Of a stretch of DNA of 64,000 bases, positions 7,926 through 15,240 are shown piece after piece. The notes under the pieces were generated by a model, which was given only the letters and a program-made list of their open reading frames with translations, had not been told where the DNA came from and did not search any database. Source of the stretch: Actinoplanes sp. TBRC 11911. GTDB taxonomy: Bacteria > Actinomycetota > Actinomycetes > Mycobacteriales > Micromonosporaceae. Numbering within the stretch: the stretch's first letter is position 1; each line of letters starts with the position of its first letter. A program made the translations under genes and the position numbers. The stretch is taken from the NCBI RefSeq assembly GCF_012933445.1, contig NZ_JABBNC010000010.1, positions 181,686 through 245,685 on the forward strand, given 5' to 3'.

Positions 7926-9548
7926 CTACCGCCGGGACAGTTCCGTCAACGCGTCGCGCAGCCCGGCGCGGCTGGTCAGGCCCAGTTTGGGGAAGATCTG
8001 GTAGAGATGCGAACCGATCGTCCGGTGCGACAGGAAGAGACGCTCGCCGATCTCCTTGTTGCTCATCCCGCACGCGGCCAGCTCGGCGATCTCGCGCTCC
8101 TTCGGGGTCAGCGGGTTGAACCGCGCCGGGGTGTTGCGCGGCCGGGTCGCCCGGCGCGCGAGGTCTGCCCGGGCGGCCCCGCCCGAGTCGGCGACGACCT
8201 GGCGGCGGGCCAGCTCGGCGAACCGCTCCGCGATGTCGATCTCACCGGCCGCGTCGGTGCCGAGGTAGGCGGCCAGTGCGAGGCGGCGCGCGCGTCGGAT
8301 CGGCTCCGGGCTCAGCTCCGCGGCCCGGGCCAGGTCGGCGGCGGCGCCTTGGGGGTCGCCGCGGGCGTGCCGCCGCTCGGCCGCGCGTTCGAGCAGCCCG
8401 GCGACGTTCTCGTCGGGCCCGGCGGTGGCCTCGCCGAGGTGCCCGGCCCGGCGTTCCGGAGGTGCGCTGAGCGCGGCGGCCAGCGCGTGGTGCGCGCGTC
8501 GCCGGTCCTCGGCGGTGGCGACGGCGACCACCGCCGCCCGGATCAGCGAGTTGCGGAAGGTGAACTCACGGCCGTCCGGGGCGACCGAGACCAGGTGATC
8601 ACGTTCGGCGGGCGCCAGCGTCTCGAGGTGGTCCCAGCTCGCCGCCCGGACGGCGTCGCGGCCGCCGAGCGCGCCCAGCAGCAGTGTCCACCGGCAGGGG
8701 CCCGGCAGGTCGCGGATCCGGCCGGCGTAGCGGGCGGCCAGCCGGTCGGTCAGCGGCAGGACGGGCGGCGGCTGCGCCTCGCTGATCGTGTCCGGCAGCT
8801 CCAGCAGGGCGAGGGGGTTGCCGGCGGCCTCCGTGACCACCCGGCGCCGCACGCCCGGCGCCAGTGCGGGGAACCGCTCGGCGAGCAGCTCGTACGCCGC
8901 CCGCTCCGGCAGCGGCGCGAGGCGGTACTGCGGCAGTGCGCCGACGTCGGAGCATCGGGTGCCGCCCGGCCGGGCCGCGCCGAGGAAGCGGACCCCGCTG
9001 CCGCCCAGCCGGCGGCTGACGAAACAGAGGACCTTCGCGCTGGCCGGGTCGACCCAGTGCAGGTCGTCGACGAGCAGGAGCAGCGGGCGGTCCGCGGCGA
9101 TGGCGCGCACCAGCAGCAGCACCGCGTTCGAGACCAGGATGCGGCTCGGCACCGGTCCGCCGGCAAGGCCGAGCGCCGTCCGCAGGGCCGCCCGGTGCGC
9201 CTCGTCGAGGCGATCGAACGCGTCGTGCGCGTCGAACAGCAACTGGTGCAGGGCCGCGTACGAGACGTCCGGCTCGAACGGGACGCCGGCCGCGAGAAGG
9301 GTCCGGGCGCCCTCCGCCGCGAAGGTGGCGGCGACGTCGGTGAGCAGCGCGGACTTGCCCACGCCCGGCTCGCCGAGGAGGACCAGCGCTCCCCCGCCGG
9401 GCATCGGGTCGTCGAGCAGCGTGCGCACGCGAAGGCGGTCGTCGTCGCGGCCGGCCAGCCGGACGCGCCCGGCAAACGTGTCGTTCCGTTCGAGAGTCCG
9501 CACGCTGCGACTCTCACATCCGGATCGGCTGTCGCGCATCCGTGGCAT
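7926..9548 (-). CDS. LuxR-family LAL regulator, short form
   Basis: This is a second LAL regulator but only 540 residues. Walker A 'GEPGVGKS' is at 59-66, Walker B 'LLLLVDDLHWVD' follows near 155, and the LuxR HTH ('LTPKEREIAELAACGMSNKE') is at the C-terminus. The TPR-like middle is much shorter than in its neighbour, so its signal-sensing part is reduced. The first 20 residues are unlike the family and the true start may be an internal GTG or TTG nearer 9500. It is transcribed divergently from the GNAT gene, with a perfect inverted repeat between them, and it lies upstream of the longer LAL gene. Confidence 0.88.
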   Translation of the reverse strand: MPRMRDSRSGCESRSVRTLERNDTFAGRVRLAGRDDDRLRVRTLLDDPMPGGGALVLLGEPGVGKSALLTDVAATFAAEGARTLLAAGVPFEPDVSYAALHQLLFDAHDAFDRLDEAHRAALRTALGLAGGPVPSRILVSNAVLLLVRAIAADRPLLLLVDDLHWVDPASAKVLCFVSRRLGGSGVRFLGAARPGGTRCSDVGALPQYRLAPLPERAAYELLAERFPALAPGVRRRVVTEAAGNPLALLELPDTISEAQPPPVLPLTDRLAARYAGRIRDLPGPCRWTLLLGALGGRDAVRAASWDHLETLAPAERDHLVSVAPDGREFTFRNSLIRAAVVAVATAEDRRRAHHALAAALSAPPERRAGHLGEATAGPDENVAGLLERAAERRHARGDPQGAAADLARAAELSPEPIRRARRLALAAYLGTDAAGEIDIAERFAELARRQVVADSGGAARADLARRATRPRNTPARFNPLTPKEREIAELAACGMSNKEIGERLFLSHRTIGSHLYQIFPKLGLTSRAGLRDALTELSRR

Positions 9549-9555
9549 CCCTAGC

Positions 9556-9578
9556 CTGACCGCCCGGGAGGCGGTCAG
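9556..9578. promoter_or_regulatory. Perfect 9-bp inverted repeat, candidate operator
   Basis: CTGACCGCC and GGCGGTCAG flank a 5-bp spacer between the divergent LAL and GNAT genes. The repeat ends 2 bp before a TAGTCT -10 box, so a protein bound here would control the GNAT promoter. It could also form an RNA hairpin if the LAL transcript starts upstream. Which regulator binds is unknown. Confidence 0.5.
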
Positions 9579-9580
9579 AT

Positions 9581-9586
9581 TAGTCT
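9581..9586 (+). promoter_or_regulatory. -10 box TAGTCT, leaderless promoter of GNAT gene
   Basis: TAGTCT fits the actinobacterial TANNNT -10 consensus and ends 6 bp before the GTG start at 9593. That spacing places transcription start at the start codon. No ribosome site is visible, which agrees with a leaderless transcript. Confidence 0.45.
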
Positions 9587-9592
9587 TGCCGG

Positions 9593-10120
9593 GTGCCCGG
9601 ATCTTCGTTGACCGCCGTCGTCCGTCCCGCCACCGGGGCCGACGCGGCCAGCATCGCCATGATCTGCTCCACCGCCTACCGCGAGATGTACCGCGACGTG
9701 CTGCCCGCGGGATACATCGAGCGCAGCGTCAGCGAGTTCTACGACCCGCCGCGGGTGGCCGACGACGTGGCGCCGGCGCCGCCGGAGTGGTTCGGCTACC
9801 AGGTCGTCGAGGAGGACGGCCGGGTCGTGGGTGCCGCGGGCGGCGGGATGACCGGTCCTACGGCCGGCGAGCTGTCGCTGGTCTATCTGGAGTCGGCGCA
9901 CCGCGGGCACGGCCTGGAGACGCTGTTGCTGGACCGGGTCAGCGACCAGGTCCGGGCGGCCGGCGGCACCGAGTTGTGGGTGTCGGTCTTCCTCGGCGAC
10001 AGCGCGGGCATCAGCTTCTACCGGGCGCACGGCTTCCAGCCGATGGACACGGTCCGGGCGACGCTGTCCCGGGTCGACGACCACATCCGCAGCCTGCGGA
10101 TGTGCCGCGCGCTGACCTGA
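9593..10120 (+). CDS. GNAT family N-acetyltransferase
   Basis: This 175-residue protein has the GNAT fold signature: an N-terminal 'VVRPATGADAASIAMI' strand-helix, the acetyl-CoA loop 'LESAHRGHGLETLLLDRV' near residues 98-115, and the late 'FYRAHGF' motif. It should transfer an acetyl group from acetyl-CoA to an unknown amine. The pyrophosphate-binding loop is a slightly altered form (HRGHGLE) of the usual R-G-x-G-x-G/A. The GTG start at 9593 is preceded by a -10 box and no Shine-Dalgarno sequence. It ends 12 bp from the convergent flippase gene. Confidence 0.85.
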   Translation: MPGSSLTAVVRPATGADAASIAMICSTAYREMYRDVLPAGYIERSVSEFYDPPRVADDVAPAPPEWFGYQVVEEDGRVVGAAGGGMTGPTAGELSLVYLESAHRGHGLETLLLDRVSDQVRAAGGTELWVSVFLGDSAGISFYRAHGFQPMDTVRATLSRVDDHIRSLRMCRALT

Positions 10121-10131
10121 CGGGCTCCGGG

Positions 10132-11466
10132 CTAGCCCGCCACGCGGCGGTGCCGGCTCGCCCGGTCCACGGGTTCGCCCGAGATCAGAGCGCGCACGAT
10201 CGCCGGGAGCATGTACAGGGCGCCGGCCGACAGGACGATGCCCTGCGCGGTGGCGATCGTCGTGATGTCGGAGTGGGCCGCCACGATGACGATGGCGAGC
10301 AGCTCGGCGACCGCGGCGACGCTACACACCACCCCGGCGCGGCGGATCCGCCCGTTGGCCCGCAGGATCGCGGCGTAGTGCTGCTTGATCACCTGCGCCG
10401 GGTAGAGCAGCACGAGCACCATCAGGCAGCGGGCGCCCGCGGTCGCGTACTCGGGCCCGAAGATCATCATGAGCGGGGTGGCGAGCGCGATCATGGTGGG
10501 GACCGCGGCGAGGCCGATCCAGAACGAGAGCGTCAGCGTCATCCGGACCTTGCCGCGCAGCGCCCCCACGTCACCGGCCGCGATCGCGAACAGCGAGGTC
10601 GACAGGTGCGTCGGGATGGAGTAGAGGAAGCTGGCGATCATCCAGGCGGCGTAGAAGGCGGCCGTCCTCGTGCCCGGCTGAAAAAGACCGACCAGCACCG
10701 GTACGGCCATACGCGGCACCGACAGCGACAGGTTGAGCGTGTTGTGATGCGCCGCCGACCAGCCGAGTCCGCGCAGCGCCGACAGGCTCGGCCGCCGGGT
10801 CGGCAGCAGCCGGTGCCGGCGCAGCAGCGGGATCACCGCGGCCGCCGAGACGACCAGTGCGAGCACCCAGGTCGCGAGGATGCTCCAGGCGGGTCCGCCG
10901 GCCAGCACGATGATCGGGATCAGGGCGATCTTGGTGGCCGCGAACACGACGTTGCGCCACAACTGGACCGGGGCGACCTGCAGGCCGAGTGACGCCTCGT
11001 CGAACACCAGGGTCACCGCGCTGAGGACCACGCCGCCGACGAACAGCGCGAGATCGGCCGGCGACCCCAGCGCGGCGGTGACCGACGCGCCGAACAGGTG
11101 ACTGCCCGCCGCGAACACCGCGGCCAGTCCCCCGGACATCAGACCCACCACGAGCAGGCTCACCGGCAGCAGGTCGCGGGCCCGGCCGGGCTGCCGGCCC
11201 AGTTCCGCGATCAGCATGGTGCCGATGCCGAACATGCCGACCGTGCCCAGCAGACTCAGCGCCGAGACCAGCGTGGACGCCGTACCGACGGCGGCCGCCG
11301 GGGCCGATCGCGCGGTCAGCGACCAGTACGCGAACCCGAGCACCGAGGTCACGACCGTGGACCCGAACAGGCTGCCGGAGTTGACGACCACGTCGCGGTG
11401 CGGAATCCGGCGCCAGCGGGGAACCGGAGCGGCCTCGGTGGATATCAGGTGGTCCGCAAAACGCAC
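10132..11466 (-). CDS. Polysaccharide flippase-like membrane protein (MATE/Wzx type)
   Basis: The 444-residue protein has about 12 to 14 hydrophobic helices and resembles the Wzx/MVF oligosaccharide flippases that move lipid-linked glycans across the membrane. Segments such as 'VNSGSLFGSTVVTSVLGFAY' at the start and 'FGPEYATAGARCLMVL' near 370 are typical. A GTG at 11466 is chosen because AGAGGAAA lies 8 bp before it; a TTG at 11574 would add 36 residues with no ribosome site. It diverges from the glycosyltransferase genes and probably exports the glycan they build. Confidence 0.82.
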   Translation of the reverse strand: MRFADHLISTEAAPVPRWRRIPHRDVVVNSGSLFGSTVVTSVLGFAYWSLTARSAPAAAVGTASTLVSALSLLGTVGMFGIGTMLIAELGRQPGRARDLLPVSLLVVGLMSGGLAAVFAAGSHLFGASVTAALGSPADLALFVGGVVLSAVTLVFDEASLGLQVAPVQLWRNVVFAATKIALIPIIVLAGGPAWSILATWVLALVVSAAAVIPLLRRHRLLPTRRPSLSALRGLGWSAAHHNTLNLSLSVPRMAVPVLVGLFQPGTRTAAFYAAWMIASFLYSIPTHLSTSLFAIAAGDVGALRGKVRMTLTLSFWIGLAAVPTMIALATPLMMIFGPEYATAGARCLMVLVLLYPAQVIKQHYAAILRANGRIRRAGVVCSVAAVAELLAIVIVAAHSDITTIATAQGIVLSAGALYMLPAIVRALISGEPVDRASRHRRVAG

Positions 11467-11845
11467 AACGGTTTCCTCTGCATTCTGCGATAAGAAGAAT
11501 GAACCGAGGAATTCTCGGGTAACAACCGCGGTCCTCAGTGGATTCGAGATTATCGTTGTCTGCGGCGGCGTCAAGGGTACGCGACCCGGAAGGGACGACC
11601 CGCCGACCCCGATAGGACGACGACGCAGCTCACAGAACTTTCGCCGTAACCGGACGGCTCGTACGCGCGTTGCCGTAGCCCATCTTCCCGGCCGTGTCCG
11701 ATGGTATGACCCCGAAAGGCTGTGAAAGAGGCATGAGCCATTTTGCCTCTTCCGCTCAAAGTGCGGCTTCGGTTAACTATGACTCCTCGATCGATCCCTT
11801 TCTGTCGATCTTCGCCTCCCGGTAATTCCGCGATTGGAGCAGCAC
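11467..11845. other. Divergent control region of the polysaccharide locus
   Basis: This 379-bp gap separates the flippase from the first glycosyltransferase. It holds the flippase ribosome site next to 11467, an A/T-richer part (11475-11560), and an 8-bp hairpin at 11726-11751. No separate gene is supported. Confidence 0.5.
11726..11751. promoter_or_regulatory. Inverted repeat upstream of glycosyltransferase genes
   Basis: AAGAGGCA (11726-11733) and TGCCTCTT (11744-11751) are perfect inverted copies with a 10-bp spacer. The site is about 95 bp before the GT2 start and could be an operator or a small terminator. Confidence 0.35.
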
Positions 11846-12709
11846 ATGCAGCAAATCCCCCGGCGCCGGCGCCTCCGGCACTCCTCGACCGCCGCCGGAC
11901 CGGCGCATGTGGACGTTCGAGCAGGGGGTACGCCGCGGGTCAGTGTCATCGTCCCCGCGCTGAACGAGGCCCTGAACCTGCCGCACGTCCTGTCCGGACT
12001 GCCGCCGGTCGACGAGGTGATCCTGGTCGACGGCGGCTCGGTCGACGACACGGTCGCGGTGGCGCGCCGGCTGCGTCCCGGCATCCGGGTCGTGCATCAG
12101 ACCCGGCGCGGCAAGGGCAACGCGCTGGCCTGCGGGTTCGCCGCCGCGACCGGCGACATCATCGTCATGATCGACGCGGACGGGTCCACCGACCCGGCCG
12201 AGATCCCCCGTTTCCTGACGGCGTTGCGCGACGGCGCGGATTTCGCGAAGGGATCCCGCTTCGCTCCCCGCGGTGGCAGCGCCGACATCACGCGGATCCG
12301 GCGGTTCGGCAACCTCGGCCTGAACGCCCTGGTCAACATGATGTTCCGGACCCGCTACAGCGACCTGTGCTACGGCTACAACGCGTTCTGGGCGGACTGC
12401 CTGCCGGTGTTCGATCTGGACACCTCCGCGCCGCGGCCGGTGGACGGCAGCAAGTTGTGGGGCGACGGCTTCGAGATCGAGACGCTGCTGAACCTGCGGG
12501 CCGCGCGCGCCGGGCTGAAGGTGGTGGAGGTCCCCAGCTTCGAGCACTCGCGCATCCACGGCACCACGAACCTGAACACTGTCCGCGACGGCCTTCGGGT
12601 GCTGCGCACGATCGTACGGGAATGGCCTCGCAAGCCCCGCGCCGATGGAGCGAAGCAGGTGGCCGTGACCGTGGAGACCGAGCCCCGGCGTCAGGCGGTG
12701 TCGAAGTGA
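11846..12709 (+). CDS. Glycosyltransferase family 2
   Basis: This 287-residue enzyme has a GT-A fold close to dolichyl-phosphate mannosyltransferases: 'VSVIVPALNEALNLPHVL' opens the nucleotide-binding fold, 'VDGGSVDDT' follows, and the metal-binding 'DADGS' lies near residue 107. The region 'YGYNAFWADCLPVFDLD' and 'EVPSFEHSR' are typical of actinobacterial exopolysaccharide GT2 proteins. It is probably cytoplasmic or membrane-associated and adds a sugar to a lipid carrier. ATG 11846 is preferred to a TTG 12 bp earlier because GGAG sits 6 bp before it. Its stop overlaps the next start (GTGA). Confidence 0.88.
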   Translation: MQQIPRRRRLRHSSTAAGPAHVDVRAGGTPRVSVIVPALNEALNLPHVLSGLPPVDEVILVDGGSVDDTVAVARRLRPGIRVVHQTRRGKGNALACGFAAATGDIIVMIDADGSTDPAEIPRFLTALRDGADFAKGSRFAPRGGSADITRIRRFGNLGLNALVNMMFRTRYSDLCYGYNAFWADCLPVFDLDTSAPRPVDGSKLWGDGFEIETLLNLRAARAGLKVVEVPSFEHSRIHGTTNLNTVRDGLRVLRTIVREWPRKPRADGAKQVAVTVETEPRRQAVSK

Positions 12710-14070
12710 CCGTGACGCCCGGTGCCGCCGGGCGTCAGTCCGCACGGCCCGCCGAGACCCGGGCCGGCAACCCGGGCGGCTACATCCCGTCGGCGGTGCT
12801 GGACGTCGAGCTGTCCGACGCCGTCCCGGCGATCCCGGCCACCGGCCCGGACGGCATCCGGCGCGATCGGGCCTGGCTGCTGGTGCGCGTCTACGACGAG
12901 CCGGTCGGCACCGTGACCGTGCCGGTCGGGCGCGACGGTTGCCCGGCCGAGAGCGTGGCGGCGGCGATCGACACCGAGCTCGGTGCGGTCGTGCGGGAAC
13001 GCGCCGCGGCGGGCGGCGTCCGGCTGACCGGCCGGCTGCCCACGACCGGATTTCTCCCGACCTCGCTGCCGCCGCACCGGCGCGAACGGCTGGCGGCGCT
13101 GCGGGCGGCCCCGCCGATCAGCGTGGTGATCTCGACCCGGGACCGGCCCGAGACGCTGGCCCGATGCGTCACCGCCGTGCTGGCGCAACGGTACCCACGC
13201 GTACAGGTGATCATTGTGGACAACGCGCCGTCCAACGACCGGACCCGGCAATGGGCGCAGCAGGTCAACGACCGCAGCGTCGACTACGTCGTGCAGCCGC
13301 GGCCCGGCCTGTCCTGGGCGCGTAACGCCGGCATCACCCAGGCCCGCGGCGAGATCGTCGCGTTCATCGACGACGACGAGGTGCCCGACCCGCACTGGCT
13401 CGCCGAGATCGCCCGCGCGTTCACCACCCATCCGGAGGCGGACGCGGTCAGCGGCGTGATCGTACCGGCCGAGCTGGAGACCCCGGCACAGGACCTGTTC
13501 GAGCAGTACGGCGGGCACAGCAAGGGCCGCGGGTTCACCGCCGCGGTCTTCTCCCCCGCCACCGCCCGCGAGCAGCATCCGATGTATCCGCTGCCACCGT
13601 TCGGTGCGGGCGGCAACATGGCGTTCCGGCGCACCGTGTTCACCCGGGACGGCAGCTTCGACGTGGCGCTGGGGGCCGGCACCGACGCGCAGGGCGCCGA
13701 GGACACCGAGATGCTGACCCGTCTGCTGCTGCGCGGCGGCACCGTCGTCTACCAGCCGTCGGCGCTGGTCTGGCACTACCACCGCGCCACCTGGCAGGGC
13801 CTGGTCGACGCCATGCGGGGCTACGGGATCGGGCTCACCGCCTACTACACCAGTCTCGTGCTGCGCGACCCGCGACGGCTGGTCCCGCTGGCCCGGCTCG
13901 CGCCGGCCGCGGTGCGGGACATGTTCACCACCGGCGGGCAGGGTGCCGGGCACGCCGGGCAAGGTTTCCCGCCGTCGCTGCTGGCCGCGAAACGCCGGGG
14001 CATGCTGGCCGGCCCCTACCGGTACGTGCGGGCCCGCGCCCGGGCCCGGCGGTTGGCGAGGCTGATCTGA
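12706..14070 (+). CDS. Glycosyltransferase family 2 with N-terminal extension
   Basis: The 454-residue protein starts at GTG 12706, overlapping the stop of the preceding gene by 4 bp, which suggests translational coupling. Residues 1-135 form an extension that is not part of the catalytic fold; the GT-A domain begins at 'PPISVVISTRDRPETLARCV' and includes 'AFIDDDEVPDP' (DXD equivalent) and 'GAGGNMAFRR'. It likely adds a further sugar in the same polysaccharide. The extension could be a substrate-docking module; I do not recognise it. Confidence 0.87.
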   Translation: MTVTPGAAGRQSARPAETRAGNPGGYIPSAVLDVELSDAVPAIPATGPDGIRRDRAWLLVRVYDEPVGTVTVPVGRDGCPAESVAAAIDTELGAVVRERAAAGGVRLTGRLPTTGFLPTSLPPHRRERLAALRAAPPISVVISTRDRPETLARCVTAVLAQRYPRVQVIIVDNAPSNDRTRQWAQQVNDRSVDYVVQPRPGLSWARNAGITQARGEIVAFIDDDEVPDPHWLAEIARAFTTHPEADAVSGVIVPAELETPAQDLFEQYGGHSKGRGFTAAVFSPATAREQHPMYPLPPFGAGGNMAFRRTVFTRDGSFDVALGAGTDAQGAEDTEMLTRLLLRGGTVVYQPSALVWHYHRATWQGLVDAMRGYGIGLTAYYTSLVLRDPRRLVPLARLAPAAVRDMFTTGGQGAGHAGQGFPPSLLAAKRRGMLAGPYRYVRARARARRLARLI

Positions 14071-14071
14071 G

Positions 14072-14896
14072 GTGCCGGTGGCTTCCGCTCTCCCTCTTCT
14101 GATGTACCACAGCGTGGCCGGCCGGATGACCGACGGCTTCCGGGACTTCACCGTCACCGCCGACCGGCTCGCCGAGCATCTGGCGGCGCTGCGTGACGGC
14201 GGCTGGCAGACGATCACCCTGAGCGAGGCGGCCGCCCAGCTGCGCCGGCCCGACCACGACCAGCGCCGCCGGCTGGTGGCCCTGACCTTCGACGACGCCT
14301 ACGCCGACTTCGCCACCCACGCGATGCCGGCGCTGGCGGCCGCCCGGGCCAAGGCCACCCTGTTCGTGCCGACCGCGCACGTCGGCCGGCGGGCCGGGTG
14401 GCTGCCCGGCAACGAGGCGGCCCGCCCGTTGCTGGGCTGGTCCGATCTGGCCGACGCGGGCGGCGCCGGGGTGGAAATCGGCTCGCACGGGCACGAGCAC
14501 GCGCCGCTGGACCTGGGCCGCCCGGACGGCATCTACGAGGACCTGCGCCGCAGCCGGCTCATCCTCGAGGACCAGCTCGGCCGGGCGATCACCACCCTGG
14601 CCTACCCGTACGGATATCAGACCGGCAAGACCCGGCACGCGGCCCGCGACGCGGGTTTTCACACCGCGTGCGCGGTGGTCGGGCTGCCGGCCACCGCCAC
14701 CGACGGACAGCTCGCCCTGCCCCGGCTCGCCGTCACCCAGGACATGCGCGGTGACGACCTGCTCGCGCTGCTGACCCGGCGGCCGCGACCCGCGCAGCGC
14801 CGGCTGCGCCGCGGCAAGCAACACCTCTGGTACGCGGCCCGCAAGACCCGCCTGATCGCCCCTCGTAGCCCCGCCAGTAAGGACGACCGCCGATGA
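14072..14896 (+). CDS. Polysaccharide deacetylase (NodB/CE4 type)
   Basis: The 274-residue protein has the CE4 signature: 'LTFDDAYADF' near residue 70 supplies the catalytic Asp and first metal Asp, and 'EIGSHGHEHAPL' near 130 supplies the two metal-binding His. It removes N- or O-acetyl groups from a polysaccharide. No signal peptide is seen, so it may act on lipid-linked intermediates inside or be exported atypically. The GTG at 14072 follows the previous stop by one base; GTG 14078 is an in-frame alternative. It overlaps the next gene by ATGA. Confidence 0.88.
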   Translation: MPVASALPLLMYHSVAGRMTDGFRDFTVTADRLAEHLAALRDGGWQTITLSEAAAQLRRPDHDQRRRLVALTFDDAYADFATHAMPALAAARAKATLFVPTAHVGRRAGWLPGNEAARPLLGWSDLADAGGAGVEIGSHGHEHAPLDLGRPDGIYEDLRRSRLILEDQLGRAITTLAYPYGYQTGKTRHAARDAGFHTACAVVGLPATATDGQLALPRLAVTQDMRGDDLLALLTRRPRPAQRRLRRGKQHLWYAARKTRLIAPRSPASKDDRR

Positions 14897-15240
14897 CCAG
14901 CGCCCGTGCGACCCGCTACACCTGCGCCGCCGCGCTCGCCTGCGGCGCCGGCGCGGCCGCGGCCAGCCTCACCCCCGCGCCGCATCTGCTGCGTGCCCCG
15001 ATCGTGCTGGTCTTCTGCTGCTGGGTGCCCGGGGTCGCGCTGTTCGCCGCGATGCGGGCCTGGCGGCTGGTGCGCTCGCCGGCGGCGACCATCACCACCA
15101 GTCTGTCGCTGCTGATCCTGGTCTCGCAGGGGGCACTGGTGGCGCATCTGTGGGCACCGGAGCAGGCGACCGCGGTGCTGGCGGCGGCGAGCTGTGCGGT
15201 GCTCGCCGGCGCCGTCGTGATGTTGCGGGAGCGTGCGTGA
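14893..15240 (+). CDS. Small membrane protein of the polysaccharide locus
   Basis: This 115-residue protein is almost entirely hydrophobic, with about three membrane helices (about 10-27, 35-55, 66-105). I do not recognise a family. Its start overlaps the deacetylase stop (ATGA) and its stop overlaps the next start (GTGA), so it is firmly part of the operon and probably partners the large membrane protein that follows. Confidence 0.75.
   Translation: MTSARATRYTCAAALACGAGAAAASLTPAPHLLRAPIVLVFCCWVPGVALFAAMRAWRLVRSPAATITTSLSLLILVSQGALVAHLWAPEQATAVLAAASCAVLAGAVVMLRERA

Noticed and set aside
5040..9554. A 1504-codon plus-strand open frame
   Set aside because: It is the shadow of the two LAL genes on the opposite strand; the translation is rich in Arg/Gly/Pro/Gln with no domain sense.
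11467..11574. N-terminal extension of the flippase from TTG 11574
   Set aside because: The 36 extra residues have no family match, and a good ribosome site lies at the internal GTG 11466.
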